Source: Dokdonella sp. (GTDB lineage: Bacteria; Pseudomonadota; Gammaproteobacteria; Xanthomonadales; Rhodanobacteraceae). Taken from it: DNA of 47,692 bases. The DNA lies in assembly GCF_019634815.1 (NCBI RefSeq), contig NZ_JAHCAP010000024.1, positions 1 to 47,692 on the forward strand, read 5' to 3'. Position 1 is the stretch's first letter. Every line of letters starts with the position of its first letter. Under the pieces are notes generated by a model, which was given only the letters and a program-made list of their open reading frames with translations, was not told where the DNA came from and ran no database searches. This document shows, one piece after another, positions 33,339-42,098 of the stretch. The position numbers and the translations under genes are program-made.

Positions 33339-34658
33339 TCAGCCCGGCTTGCCGTCGAGACGCGGCGTCATGTAGATCCACAGCGAGCGCAGCACCCAGG
33401 GCAGGAAGGCGATGATCCAGCCGAACGCGGCGATCACCAGCCACAGCGGCGCAATGCTGGAAATTTCCGCGTACAGGCGTGCGAGAACCACGAGCTGCAG
33501 CAGGCAGAAGGTCAGCCACGGAATCGCACCCATCTGCAGCGGGCGCCCGGAGTGACCATGCGTCACGCGCGTGACCATCGCCACCAGCATCGAGCCGAAA
33601 AAGCCGACCGTGAGCGCATGCGCGGGTGCACGCAGGAACAGGAAGCCGAAATCGAAGAACGCGAGCAGGCTTTGCGCGGCATACAGCGCAAAGGCGATCC
33701 ACAGCCAGGCGCTGCCGATGTAGAGCACCGCGAGCAGGCCCGGCCGCATGCACTTCCACGGCTGCCAGCCGAGCCAGTGCACGAGGAAGAACACCGCCAG
33801 CGGCAGGTCGGCGAGCCACAACCAGTCTTGCTGATGGCGCAAATCGAGCACCAGATGCACGAGCAGCAATGCCCACATCAGCGGCAGGCTCCAGCTCGGG
33901 CGAAACACGCGATAGCCCGCGCCGGCGACATTGCTGCTGAAGAACGGAATCATGCGGTGGCAGACCGTGAAATAGATCGGCACCAGCAGCGCGAAGGTGC
34001 CGATGCGGATCGAGAAGTAAGCCAGCTGCCACGGCGCACTGAGTGCGAAGGCGCCGAACGCGGCGAGACCGCAGGCGCCGAGCACGAGCGCGAGGAAACA
34101 CGACAGGGCATGACGATCCTTGGCGCCATTGCGCGCCAGCACGCCACCGAGCGCGATCAGGGCCATGGTCCAGCCGCCCAGCATCAGCGCGATGCCGGCG
34201 AGCAGCAGCGGGCGCAGGTCGAGCAGGCCGATGTGGGCAAGCAGGTAGCCGCCGAACACGCCGGCGAACACCGGCACGTAATGTCGTGGCTGCAGGGCGG
34301 GCTGGCCCATCCAGCGCGGAAACACCGTGAGCAGGAAGCCGAAGATGAAGGGCGGCAGCATGCCGTACTGGGTGAATACCGCATGCGCCCAACCCGCCGG
34401 TACCGGTGCGGTCGGGAAGGCGTGGCCGGCCCAACTCGCGCCGAGGAAACATGCCCACCACAGCATCGACACGATCACCGCGCTGGCGCCGGCGAAGAAC
34501 ATCAGGCGGTGCGGCGCGCTCGCCATCACCGCGGGCAATTCGGCCAGTGCCGCACGCAGCGAGCGGTCCTGATCAGCAGCGCTTTCGGTCGCGGTGCCCA
34601 TCTCGACGCGCAATGGAATACCGCCGAGCCCCGAGTTGCCACTGTTGTTCGTGTTCAT
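33339..34658 (-). CDS. nnrS: NnrS family heme-copper membrane protein
   Basis: This is a 439-residue protein with about 12 membrane helices. The NnrS hallmarks are L-P-P-F-I-F-G-F-L-L-T, F-T-V-C-H-R-M-I-P-F-F-S, A-H-A-L-T-V-G-F-F-G and V-T-H-G-H-S-G-R-P-L. NnrS binds heme and copper and protects cells from nitric oxide stress. The start is uncertain: ATG at 34658 gives a poorly structured N-terminus (N-S-G-N-S-G-L-G-G), and ATG at 34601 would begin M-G-T-A-T-E-S and leave room for a leader. It heads a unit with the SirB-like and MgtC-like genes and has FNR/DNR boxes upstream. Confidence 0.93.
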   Translation of the reverse strand: MNTNNSGNSGLGGIPLRVEMGTATESAADQDRSLRAALAELPAVMASAPHRLMFFAGASAVIVSMLWWACFLGASWAGHAFPTAPVPAGWAHAVFTQYGMLPPFIFGFLLTVFPRWMGQPALQPRHYVPVFAGVFGGYLLAHIGLLDLRPLLLAGIALMLGGWTMALIALGGVLARNGAKDRHALSCFLALVLGACGLAAFGAFALSAPWQLAYFSIRIGTFALLVPIYFTVCHRMIPFFSSNVAGAGYRVFRPSWSLPLMWALLLVHLVLDLRHQQDWLWLADLPLAVFFLVHWLGWQPWKCMRPGLLAVLYIGSAWLWIAFALYAAQSLLAFFDFGFLFLRAPAHALTVGFFGSMLVAMVTRVTHGHSGRPLQMGAIPWLTFCLLQLVVLARLYAEISSIAPLWLVIAAFGWIIAFLPWVLRSLWIYMTPRLDGKPG

Positions 34659-34691
34659 CCCGCAATTGTGAATCACTCGCAAGGCTTTGTC

Positions 34692-34705
34692 TTGATGCTG
34701 ATCAA
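34692..34705. promoter_or_regulatory. Perfect FNR/DNR-type box (nnrS side)
   Basis: TTGAT-GCTG-ATCAA is a perfect match to TTGAT-N4-ATCAA. Towards nnrS, a -10-like CACAAT at 34670-34665 gives a start near 34658 with this box centred at about -41. It lies between two divergent genes. Confidence 0.85.
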
Positions 34706-34725
34706 GGGTCAACCGCAGGGTCGCC

Positions 34726-34767
34726 TTGATCTGGATCAGCGCGCGTGCTGCGCGCACCCGCTGCAAT
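34726..34767 (+). promoter_or_regulatory. Second FNR/DNR-type box and -10 element (UbiT-fusion side)
   Basis: TTGAT-CTGG-ATCAG (34726-34739) matches 9 of 10 fixed positions. On the plus strand a -10-like TGCAAT (34762-34767) predicts a start near 34774, which again puts the box centre at -41.5. Each box therefore fits one of the two divergent promoters. Confidence 0.75.
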
Positions 34768-34847
34768 AGGCCGATGAATGTTCCGTCGGGTCGCGCTGCA
34801 CGTATCTGTTTTCCGAGCTTCCGGATGCCCTTGTGCAGGGTTCGCGC

Positions 34848-35711
34848 ATGCGCATGAAGCCGCCCGATCTTGCGCGGCTCGTGCTCGGCGGACTGCGCGG
34901 CGTGATCGATGGCGTCGATGACGGCTTGATTGCGCTGCTTGCGGCGCGTCGCCGCCTGGTGCGGATGGTGGCGGCGGTGAAACAGCATGGCGGGCGTGGA
35001 CCGCACGATCTCGCGCGCGAACGCTATGTGCACGCGCGCGCCCAGGCGTTGGCGGCGCGGCTGGATGTACCGGCGGCGACCGCGCACGGCATGCTCGTGG
35101 TCGCGATCGATGATGCCAGGCGCCAACAGGGCGATCCGGTTGACGCGCATCAAGGCGGCCAGGCGTTGGCGGCTGGGAGAATCGCGCTCATGGATCCGCG
35201 TGTCGATGTCACACCCGCGCCGGCCGCGCGCCTGTTGCGACTGCTGCCGCCGCCACGGCGTTTTGCACCGCTGCTGCGTCTGCTGCCGCGGCGCCCACTC
35301 GCGCGTCTGCTCGAAACGGCGATGGCGCATGTGCTCAAGGAATCCTTGCACGCAGGTGATCTCGATTTCATGCAGGGCCGGCGCCTGGGTATCGAGGCAA
35401 CCGATCTCGAGTTTTCCTTCGTGGTCGAAATGCACGAGCGCGAGCTGCGCGTGGTCGATGCGGCCGCCGAGGCAAGCGTGCGCGGCTCGATGACCGATCT
35501 GCTCCTGCTCGCGAGCCGGCTCGAAGACGCCGACACCTTGTTCTTCCAGCGCCGGCTCATGCTGACCGGTGATACCGAGCTCGGTCTGACCGCGCGCAAC
35601 CTGCTCGATCGCCTGCCGTGGGAGAATGTGCCGCTGGGTTTGCGCATCGCGCTCAACCGTGGTGCCCGATTCGCACGGGCGGCGCGGGCGGCGCACCGAC
35701 GCGAATCCTGA
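34848..35711 (+). CDS. ubiT: Chorismate mutase (AroQ)-UbiT/SCP2 fusion protein
   Basis: This 287-residue protein joins two domains. Residues about 8-95 are an AroQ-type chorismate mutase aligning without gaps to the E. coli PheA domain. Catalytic Arg11, Arg28, Lys39, Asp48, Arg51, Glu52 and Gln88 correspond to Arg17, Arg34, Lys45, Asp54, Arg57, Glu58 and Gln94, and only Ser84 is replaced (Ala90). Residues about 115-287 are an SCP2 lipid-binding domain of the UbiT/YhbT type (P-R-R-P-L-A-R-L-L-E, D-F-M-Q-G-R-R-L-G-I, G-D-T-E-L-G-L-T-A-R-N-L-L-D). UbiT is needed, with UbiU and UbiV, for oxygen-independent ubiquinone synthesis. The start at 34848 has AGGG 8 nt upstream; a GTG at 34833 is possible. 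An FNR/DNR-type promoter precedes it, which fits an anaerobic role. Confidence 0.88.
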   Translation: MRMKPPDLARLVLGGLRGVIDGVDDGLIALLAARRRLVRMVAAVKQHGGRGPHDLARERYVHARAQALAARLDVPAATAHGMLVVAIDDARRQQGDPVDAHQGGQALAAGRIALMDPRVDVTPAPAARLLRLLPPPRRFAPLLRLLPRRPLARLLETAMAHVLKESLHAGDLDFMQGRRLGIEATDLEFSFVVEMHERELRVVDAAAEASVRGSMTDLLLLASRLEDADTLFFQRRLMLTGDTELGLTARNLLDRLPWENVPLGLRIALNRGARFARAARAAHRRES

Positions 35712-35760
35712 GAGCCTGCCGCCACGCGCGGCAGTCTGCGTCCACCCCTGGAAGACGTCG

Positions 35761-36786
35761 ATGACAACCACCGCTGACTTGCCCGTGCCGATCTGGCGCG
35801 ACGAACTCGAACACGAATATGCGGCGCTGCGTGCGCGCATCGAGCATCTGGTGCCATGCCTGGAATGGCCGATGCATCTGCCCTGGATCGAAGCGATCAA
35901 CCGCCTCAAGCAGCAGCGCGGCGCAGTGATCATGGCGCACAGCTATCAGTCGCCGGAAATCTTCCACGGAGTGGCTGACGTCACCGGCGATTCGCTGGCG
36001 CTGGCGCAGGCGGCCGCCGATTGCGATGCCGAAATCATCGTGTTGTGCGGCGTCCACTTCATGGCCGAGAGCGCCAAGATTCTCGCGCCGCACAAGACCG
36101 TGCTGATTCCCGATCTCGAAGCCGGCTGCTCGCTGGCCGCCTCGATCACCGCCGATGACGTGCGCGCCTTGCGCGCAAGGTACCCGGGCGTGCCGGTGGT
36201 GAGCTATGTCAATACCTCGGCCGCGGTGAAAGCCGAGACCGATGTCTGCTGCACCTCGGCGAACGCCGTGCAGGTTGTCGAGTCGCTGGGTGTGGACAAG
36301 GTGATTTTTCTTCCCGATGCGTTTCTCGGCGCGCATGTGGCCAAGCAGACCGGCGTCGAGCTCGTGCTTTGGCAGGGGCGCTGCGAAGTGCATGAGAAGT
36401 TCACCGCGGGCGAAGCACGACATGCGCGCGAACGCTTCGATGCCAAGCTCGTCGCGCATCCGGAATGTCCGCCCGAAGTGCTCGCCGAGGCCGACTTCGT
36501 CGGCTCCACCAGCGCGATGGGCAAATGGCTCGCACGCGAGCAGCCCAGGCGCGTCGCGCTGATCACCGAATGCTCGATGGCCGACAACCTGCGCGCGCAG
36601 TTTCCGGCCACCGAGTTCATCAAGCCCTGCAACCTGTGTCCGCACATGCAGCGCATCACCTTGCAGAACATTTACGCGAGCCTGCGCGACCTGCGCCACG
36701 TGGTCGAAATTCCGGCCGACATCGCCGATCGCGCGCGCCTGTCGCTCACGCGCATGCTCGCGGTTGGTCGCGGCGAACGCGTGTGA
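35761..36786 (+). CDS. nadA: Quinolinate synthase
   Basis: This 341-residue 4Fe-4S enzyme condenses iminoaspartate and dihydroxyacetone phosphate to quinolinate for NAD synthesis. Motifs are A-H-S-Y-Q-S-P-E, G-V-H-F-M-A-E-S-A-K-I-L, L-E-A-G-C-S-L-A, Y-V-N-T-S-A-A-V-K-A and P-C-N-L-C-P-H-M-Q; cluster cysteines come from the V-L-C-G/A-G-C, D-V-C-C and C-N-L-C regions. The start codon is preceded by GGAAG. It lies 49 nt after the UbiT fusion and overlaps nadB by 4 nt. Confidence 0.96.
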   Translation: MTTTADLPVPIWRDELEHEYAALRARIEHLVPCLEWPMHLPWIEAINRLKQQRGAVIMAHSYQSPEIFHGVADVTGDSLALAQAAADCDAEIIVLCGVHFMAESAKILAPHKTVLIPDLEAGCSLAASITADDVRALRARYPGVPVVSYVNTSAAVKAETDVCCTSANAVQVVESLGVDKVIFLPDAFLGAHVAKQTGVELVLWQGRCEVHEKFTAGEARHARERFDAKLVAHPECPPEVLAEADFVGSTSAMGKWLAREQPRRVALITECSMADNLRAQFPATEFIKPCNLCPHMQRITLQNIYASLRDLRHVVEIPADIADRARLSLTRMLAVGRGERV

Positions 36787-38249
36787 GCGAGCCGATCGTC
36801 ATCGTCGGCTCGGGCGTGGCCGGGCTCAGTGTCGCGTTGGCTGCAGCGCCAAGACCGGTGCTGCTGGTGTGCCGCGGCCCGGGCGAAGGCGAGGGCAGCG
36901 CGAGCCGGCTTGCCCAGGGCGGATTCGCCGCCGCGCTGGATCCTGCCGACAGCGTTGACGCGCATGTCGCCGACACGCTCACTGCCGGCGCGCAGCACAA
37001 CGATGTGGCAATGGTGCGCTGGCTGTGCGCGCAGGCACCGGCGCGGGTGGAACAGCTGGAGCGGCTGGGTGTGGCCTTCGACCGTGACGCCGCTGGCCGT
37101 CGTCAGCTTGGCCGTGAAGGCGGCCATCATGCCGCGCGCATCGTGCATGCGGGCGGCGATGCCACCGGCGCCGCGATCGTGCGCGCCTTGGTCGCACAAG
37201 CCCGGCAGTGTGGGCATGTGCGCCGGCAAGCGGGTGTCGAAGTCGATGCGCTGCGCCTGCGCGGCGGGCAGGCGTGCGGCGTGCGCGTGCGCCACGCCGA
37301 CGGCAGCCTGCAGGAGATCGACGCGCAGGCCGTGGTGATGGCTACCGGCGGCATGGGCGCGCTGTTTGCACGCACCAGCAATCCGCCCGGTGCCGACGGT
37401 GCCGGTCTGGCGCTCGCGCTGACAGCGGGTGCGCAGGCGCGCGACCTCGAGTTCGTGCAGTTTCATCCGACCGCGCTCGACCTGCCCGGCCGTGTCAACC
37501 TGCCGCTGATCACCGAGGCCTTGCGCGGCGCCGGTGCACGGCTGGTCGATGGGGCGGGGCGCTTCCTGCTCGATGGCGTGCATCCGCTGGGCGACCTCGC
37601 GCCGCGCGACGTGGTCGCGCGTACGGTGTGGCAGGCCCAGCAGCAAGGACGGCGCGTTTTGCTCGATGCCACGCGCATCGAAGCGGACTGGCGGGCACGG
37701 TTTCCGACCGTGCTGGCGGCCTGTCTCGAACACGGCATCGATCCGCGCACGCAGCCGATTCCGGTGACGCCTGCGGCGCACTTCCACATGGGGGGCATCG
37801 CGGTGGATGCCGACGGTCGCAGCTCGCTGCCCGGCCTGTTCGCAGTCGGCGAGGTCGCCTGCAATGGCGTGCATGGCGCCAACCGATTGGCCAGCAATTC
37901 GCTGCTCGAAGGGGTTGCCTGCGGGTGGCGCCTGGGCACGCTGCTGGCCGATGTGGCGCTGCCGGCGGCACAGGGCGAATCGACTTGGTGCGCGCTGGGC
38001 GCAGGCCTGCCCGCCGTGCAACTGGCACAGCTGCGTCGCTTGCTTTGGCAGGCCGCCGGTCCGCTGCGTTCGCCGGCAGGGCTGCAAGACGCCTTGCAAA
38101 TCTGCGAGAACCAGGTCGGCGAGGGCTGGCAGGCGCGGCTGGCCGTCGCTATGCTTGCTGCGGCCTTGCGTCGACCGCGTAGCCTGGGCGCTCATTGGTG
38201 CGTCGAAAACCGGTCAGCGCCGTCGCAACCGTTGGCCATCGCGTCCTGA
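36783..38249 (+). CDS. nadB: L-aspartate oxidase
   Basis: This 488-residue FAD enzyme oxidises aspartate to iminoaspartate for NadA, using oxygen or fumarate as acceptor. It has the dinucleotide-binding [10 protein letters not shown], the succinate dehydrogenase-like segments [21 protein letters not shown] and F-V-Q-F-H-P-T-A-L. It also has the C-terminal [27 protein letters not shown] start forms a GTGA overlap with nadA. It is slightly shorter than the 530-540 residues common in the family, mainly at the C-terminus. Confidence 0.95.
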   Translation: MSEPIVIVGSGVAGLSVALAAAPRPVLLVCRGPGEGEGSASRLAQGGFAAALDPADSVDAHVADTLTAGAQHNDVAMVRWLCAQAPARVEQLERLGVAFDRDAAGRRQLGREGGHHAARIVHAGGDATGAAIVRALVAQARQCGHVRRQAGVEVDALRLRGGQACGVRVRHADGSLQEIDAQAVVMATGGMGALFARTSNPPGADGAGLALALTAGAQARDLEFVQFHPTALDLPGRVNLPLITEALRGAGARLVDGAGRFLLDGVHPLGDLAPRDVVARTVWQAQQQGRRVLLDATRIEADWRARFPTVLAACLEHGIDPRTQPIPVTPAAHFHMGGIAVDADGRSSLPGLFAVGEVACNGVHGANRLASNSLLEGVACGWRLGTLLADVALPAAQGESTWCALGAGLPAVQLAQLRRLLWQAAGPLRSPAGLQDALQICENQVGEGWQARLAVAMLAAALRRPRSLGAHWCVENRSAPSQPLAIAS

Positions 38250-38326
38250 TTGCCGCCGCGGCGCCGGCTCGTTCCAGGCCATGCAAGGCATGGCCGCTGC
38301 TCACTTTCCAACTGCCAAAGAACTCA

Positions 38327-38842
38327 ATGTCCCGACCGTCTTCGCTCAGTTTCGAGCAGCTCCTGTCCTGCGCGCGTGGGGAAATGTTCGGCCCCGGCAA
38401 CGCGCGCCTGCCAGCGCCGCCGATGCTGATGTTCGACCGCATTACCCATGTCGATGAGAACGGCGGGACGCATGGCAAGGGCCTGCTCCAGGCCGAGCTC
38501 GACATCCGCCCCGACCTGTGGTTTTTCGGCTGCCATTTCGAGGGCGACCCGGTGATGCCGGGCTGCCTTGGCGTCGATGCCATGTGGCAACTCGCGGGTT
38601 TCTATCTGCCGTGGCTGGGTGAGCCGGGCCGTGGCCGCGCGCTGGGCGTGGGCGAGGTCAAGTTCACCGGCCAGGTGCTGCCCAGTGCCCACTTGGTGCG
38701 TTACGAGATCAATGTCAGCCGCGTGATCCGCGGCCGTCTCAAGATGATCGTTGCCGACGGCAGCACCTTCGTCGATGATCGCCTCATCTACACCGCCAAG
38801 GACCTGCGGGTGGGCCTGTTCCAGTCGACGGAGGCATTCTGA
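38327..38842 (+). CDS. fabA: 3-hydroxydecanoyl-ACP dehydratase/isomerase
   Basis: This 171-residue hot-dog-fold enzyme introduces the cis double bond in unsaturated fatty acid synthesis. Catalytic His70 and Asp84 lie in [19 protein letters not shown], at the same numbers as in E. coli. The end also fits ([10 protein letters not shown]). Its stop overlaps the fabB start (TGATG). The start at 38327 gives the conserved N-terminus; ribosome binding sequence is weak. Confidence 0.96.
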   Translation: MSRPSSLSFEQLLSCARGEMFGPGNARLPAPPMLMFDRITHVDENGGTHGKGLLQAELDIRPDLWFFGCHFEGDPVMPGCLGVDAMWQLAGFYLPWLGEPGRGRALGVGEVKFTGQVLPSAHLVRYEINVSRVIRGRLKMIVADGSTFVDDRLIYTAKDLRVGLFQSTEAF

Positions 38843-40050
38843 TGCGCCGCGTCGTGGTCACCGGGGTTGGTATCGTCTCGTGCCTGGGCAATGCGGCCGA
38901 CAGTGTCTCGCGCGCACTGCGCGAGGGCATCAGCGGCCTGCATGCCGTGCCCGAGTATGCCGAACGTGGCCTGCGCAGCCAGATTGCCGGCGTTCCGCAG
39001 ATCGACCTTGTCGCCCAGATCGACCGCAAGCTCAAGCGCTTCATGGGCGACGCTGCGGCTTATGCCTACGTGGCGATGCGCGATGCGATCGCCGACGCGG
39101 GCCTGGCGCTCGATCGCATCCGCCATCCGCGCATCGGCGTGATCGCCGGCTCGGGCGGTGGTTCGGCGCAGTGGCAGATCGAAACCGGCGACCTCTTGCG
39201 CGAGAAGGGCGTGCGCAAGGTCGGACCGTACATGGTGCCACGTACGATGTGCTCGACGGTGTCGGCGACGCTCGCCACCGCGTTCGGCATCCTCGGCCTG
39301 AGCTATTCGATCGCAGCGGCCTGCGCGACTTCGGCGCATTGCATCGGCGCGGCCGCCGATCTCATTCGCCACGGCGCGCAGGACATCGTCTTCGCCGGCG
39401 GCGGCGAGGAACTGCACTGGGGCATGACCGCGCAGTTCGATGCAATGGGCGCCTTGTCCACGGGCTACAACGCCACCCCGCAGGCCGCCTCGCGTCCCTA
39501 CGACGTTGGCCGCGACGGTTTCGTGATCGCCGGTGGCGGCGGCATCCTCGTGCTCGAGGAGTACGAGCATGCCAAGGCGCGCGGTGCACACATCCATGCC
39601 GAACTCGTCGGCTATGGCGTCACCTCCGACGGCGGCGACATGGTCGCGCCCTCGGGCGAGGGCGCGGTGCGCTGCATGCAGATGGCGCTGCGCGATGTGC
39701 GTGGCCCGATCGACTACCTCAACACCCACGGCACCGCCACGCCGCTGGGTGATCTCATCGAGCTCAAGGCCGTGCGCGAAGCCTTCGGCGCCGCCGTGCC
39801 GCCGCTGTCCTCGACCAAGGCGCTGACCGGTCATTCGCTCGGCGCCGCCAGTGTGCACGAGGCGATCTACAGCATCTTGATGATGAGCGACGACTTCATC
39901 GCCGGATCGGCCAACATCGAGGCACTCGACGAGCGCGCGAAGGATTTTCCGATTGCGCTGGCCAGCCGCGAAGCACGCCTGAACACGGTCATGTCGAACA
40001 GCTTCGGCTTTGGCGGCACCAACGGCACCTTGGTGTTTGCCCGCGTCTGA
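38842..40050 (+). CDS. fabB: Beta-ketoacyl-ACP synthase I
   Basis: This 402-residue thiolase-fold condensing enzyme elongates unsaturated acyl chains after FabA. The catalytic triad is Cys161 in [10 protein letters not shown], His296 in T-H-G-T-A-T and His331 in L-T-G-H-S-L-G-A-A. The C-terminus has N-S-F-G-F-G-G-T-N. The fabA-fabB pair is coupled by a one-base overlap, as in many gammaproteobacteria. Expression could depend on FabR-like control, but no site was recognised. Confidence 0.97.
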   Translation: MRRVVVTGVGIVSCLGNAADSVSRALREGISGLHAVPEYAERGLRSQIAGVPQIDLVAQIDRKLKRFMGDAAAYAYVAMRDAIADAGLALDRIRHPRIGVIAGSGGGSAQWQIETGDLLREKGVRKVGPYMVPRTMCSTVSATLATAFGILGLSYSIAAACATSAHCIGAAADLIRHGAQDIVFAGGGEELHWGMTAQFDAMGALSTGYNATPQAASRPYDVGRDGFVIAGGGGILVLEEYEHAKARGAHIHAELVGYGVTSDGGDMVAPSGEGAVRCMQMALRDVRGPIDYLNTHGTATPLGDLIELKAVREAFGAAVPPLSSTKALTGHSLGAASVHEAIYSILMMSDDFIAGSANIEALDERAKDFPIALASREARLNTVMSNSFGFGGTNGTLVFARV

Positions 40051-40422
40051 AGCACGCGCTGCGACTGCACGCGGTCCGTTCCCGGTCATGCTTCTCGACG
40101 GCGCGTGGCTCCAGGCCGCGGCCGCCTCGTCTCGCGCCCTCGCGAACGATGGGCGCATGCGGCCAAGCGGAACGTCCTTGCCGTCCTTGACTGAACCCTT
40201 GAGCATTCGGTCGCCATCGACGGCAACCAGGTCGTACTCGGGCTGGTCAGCGCCGCACTGAACGGATATGCCTCATCCGCAGCGGGCGAACCGTGCTGCC
40301 GCAACTGCTTGCGCTGCTGTTGCAACGTGCCAGGTGTTTTCCATCAACGAACCAAGGCTTGAGTTCGGCCGCCGGCGGCCCGTGTGGCGGGACGGCGATC
40401 CGCTTCACCGAGCAGTCGGGTT
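40051..40422. other. Intergenic region with no recognised gene
   Basis: The 372 bases between fabB and the converging MAPEG gene contain only short open frames without recognisable domains or good ribosome binding sites. A minus-strand frame around 40110-40250 reads like part of a hydrophilic protein (V-A-V-D-G-D-R-M-L-K-G-S-V-K-D) but is interrupted upstream by a stop, so it may be a gene remnant. No clear terminator was seen. Confidence 0.4.
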
Positions 40423-40836
40423 TCACGCCGACATCAGCAAGCAGAAGGCCCAATACACCCCGATTGCCATTTGCACGGCGAACGCCGTGAAACGTACCGT
40501 GACTGCCGTTGCGCTCAAGGACACCAGATGCACGAGTGATTGAAAGACGCGGCACGCCAGGAACACATAGGCGAGTGGGTCCGTAATCGAACTACGGCCA
40601 GTGGCGAGTGCGACCAGCAACAGGCCGCCGAAAATGGGAAGACCCTCCACGCAGTTGGCGTGGGCCCTGGCGAGGCGTTGCATGAATGGCGAAAGGCTCG
40701 CGTTGTCTGGTGTGAACCCGTTCGCCGGAACTTTGCGGCGCAACACGAGCTGTGACCGGATGAATTCCATGAGCACGAGTAGCAGCAATGCCCAAGTGAT
40801 GAAGCCTGTGAGCGCGAGGCTGCTTGGCGTGATCAT
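40423..40836 (-). CDS. MAPEG family membrane protein
   Basis: This 137-residue protein has four membrane helices. It carries the MAPEG signature R-A-H-A-N-C-V-E-G-L-P-I-F after the first loop and Y-V-F-L-A-C-R-V-F-Q-S-L-V-H in the third helix. Members include microsomal glutathione transferase-like proteins, and bacterial ones are mostly uncharacterised. It stands alone on the minus strand, 149 nt from the next minus-strand gene. Confidence 0.85.
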   Translation of the reverse strand: MITPSSLALTGFITWALLLLVLMEFIRSQLVLRRKVPANGFTPDNASLSPFMQRLARAHANCVEGLPIFGGLLLVALATGRSSITDPLAYVFLACRVFQSLVHLVSLSATAVTVRFTAFAVQMAIGVYWAFCLLMSA

Positions 40837-40985
40837 GACGGACTCCGGTTTGGGAAGCCTGGGCAGAATAGCTTGGTCCGGGCGGCCTGCGGCCGCGCTA
40901 TCGTGGATTGCGCGCAGCGCACGGGGGCCTGACTCGTTGGCCCATTGGATCCGTCAAATGGACGGCCAAGCGGCATTCGCCGCGC

Positions 40986-41546
40986 TTACAAACGCCGCAG
41001 TCGGCGCGACAGATCGAAGCGCACGCGCACCACGTCGGGCTCGTCGGCGACCAGCTCGCGGCTCGCGCCCAGCAGGCGCGAGAAGTCCAACATCTGCGCA
41101 TTTTGCGCAAGCACGGTGCCCCACAGTTCGTGCAGGCCGCGCTTGCGCGCCTCGCTGACCAGACGCTTCATCAGCGCGCGGCCCAGGCCTTGTCCGGCAA
41201 GCGCGGGATCGGTGATCACCGCGAACTCGGCGCTTGGCCGGTCCGCGTCGAGATGGAAGCGCGCCTCACCGCGGATCTCTCCCGCCGCGTCGACGATGAC
41301 GTAGGCGACGCCTTGGGCGGGATCCACGCGGACCAGGCGGGTCGCCGCCTCGGTGGAGAGCTCGCGCATGCGGTGGAAGGTGCGCTGGCGCACCTGCTCG
41401 GGCGTGAGTCGGGCAAAGGCGCGTTGCAAGCCCGACACGTCGTCCGGGTGGATTGCGCGCAGTCGGAACACCTCGCCGTTGGCGGCGCGGAAGGCACGGC
41501 CTCGGCTGGGTCGCGGCTGGGGACGGATCGGAGCGGGGTGTGACAT
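40986..41546 (-). CDS. GNAT family N-acetyltransferase
   Basis: This 186-residue protein has the GNAT fold. The acetyl-CoA binding motif A reads V-I-T-D-P-A-L-A-G-Q-G-L-G-R-A-L-M, and the preceding strand is V-A-Y-V-I-V-D-A-A-G-E-I-R-G. The region R-x-R-T-F-H-R-M-R-E-L-S and R-V-D-P-A-Q-G resembles the acetyltransferase domain of Pat-type protein lysine acetyltransferases, but the acyl-CoA synthetase-like part is absent. The substrate is unknown. It is divergent from the YjbR gene. The start at 41546 lacks a strong ribosome binding site; the frame remains open upstream without homology. Confidence 0.83.
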   Translation of the reverse strand: MSHPAPIRPQPRPSRGRAFRAANGEVFRLRAIHPDDVSGLQRAFARLTPEQVRQRTFHRMRELSTEAATRLVRVDPAQGVAYVIVDAAGEIRGEARFHLDADRPSAEFAVITDPALAGQGLGRALMKRLVSEARKRGLHELWGTVLAQNAQMLDFSRLLGASRELVADEPDVVRVRFDLSRRLRRL

Positions 41547-41655
41547 GCACGATCCCGGTGGCAACGGCACGGCAAAGCATGCCACGGTTCGCAGCAGCGG
41601 GGCATTGACGCATAATCCATGCTCAAGCCGTGTGGCGACGGCATGGGGGAAAAGC

Positions 41656-42030
41656 ATGGCGGATGAACAGACAGGCCTGCGCGACGTCGATCTCGACGAT
41701 TTGTGCGCACGCTGGCCGGGCGCGACGCGGTCGATCAAATGGGAGGTCGATTTGGTGTACAGCGTTGCCGGCAAGATGTTCGCGGTGCTGAGCACGCTCG
41801 GTCCCGATCGCGGTCGCCTGTCGTTTCGTGTCGAGCCCGAAAGCTTCGTCGAACTGCGCGAGCAGCCGGGGATGGCGCCGGCACCGTACGCGGCCAACCC
41901 GTTCTGGATCAGCGTGACCGAACCGGAACGGTTTTCGCAGGCCGAGCTGGCCGGCTTCGTGCGCGGCTCCTACGAACTCGTGCGCGCGAGCCTGCCGCAG
42001 AAGACGCAGGATGCGCTCGACGCCTCCTGA
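41656..42030 (+). CDS. MmcQ/YjbR family protein
   Basis: This 124-residue protein of the CyaY-like-fold YjbR/MmcQ family shows W-P-G-A-T-R-S-I-K-W-E-V-D-L-V-Y-S-V-A-G-K-M-F-A. It also has L-S-F-R-V-E-P-E-S-F and the C-terminal S-Y-E-L-V-R-A-S-L-P-Q-K. The start is supported by an excellent GGGGGA at 41645-41650. Family members are called DNA-binding but function is poorly established. Confidence 0.9.
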   Translation: MADEQTGLRDVDLDDLCARWPGATRSIKWEVDLVYSVAGKMFAVLSTLGPDRGRLSFRVEPESFVELREQPGMAPAPYAANPFWISVTEPERFSQAELAGFVRGSYELVRASLPQKTQDALDAS

Positions 42031-42098
42031 TCCCGATTTGCCCGCCACGCGCCGTGCGTGGCGATCCATCATCCGATTCCATCGAGCAAACACTCCGC

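Noticed and set aside
40086..40325. Minus-strand open frame of about 79 codons between fabB and the MAPEG gene
   Set aside because: Low-complexity Arg/Ser/Ala translation, no ribosome binding site and no recognisable domain.
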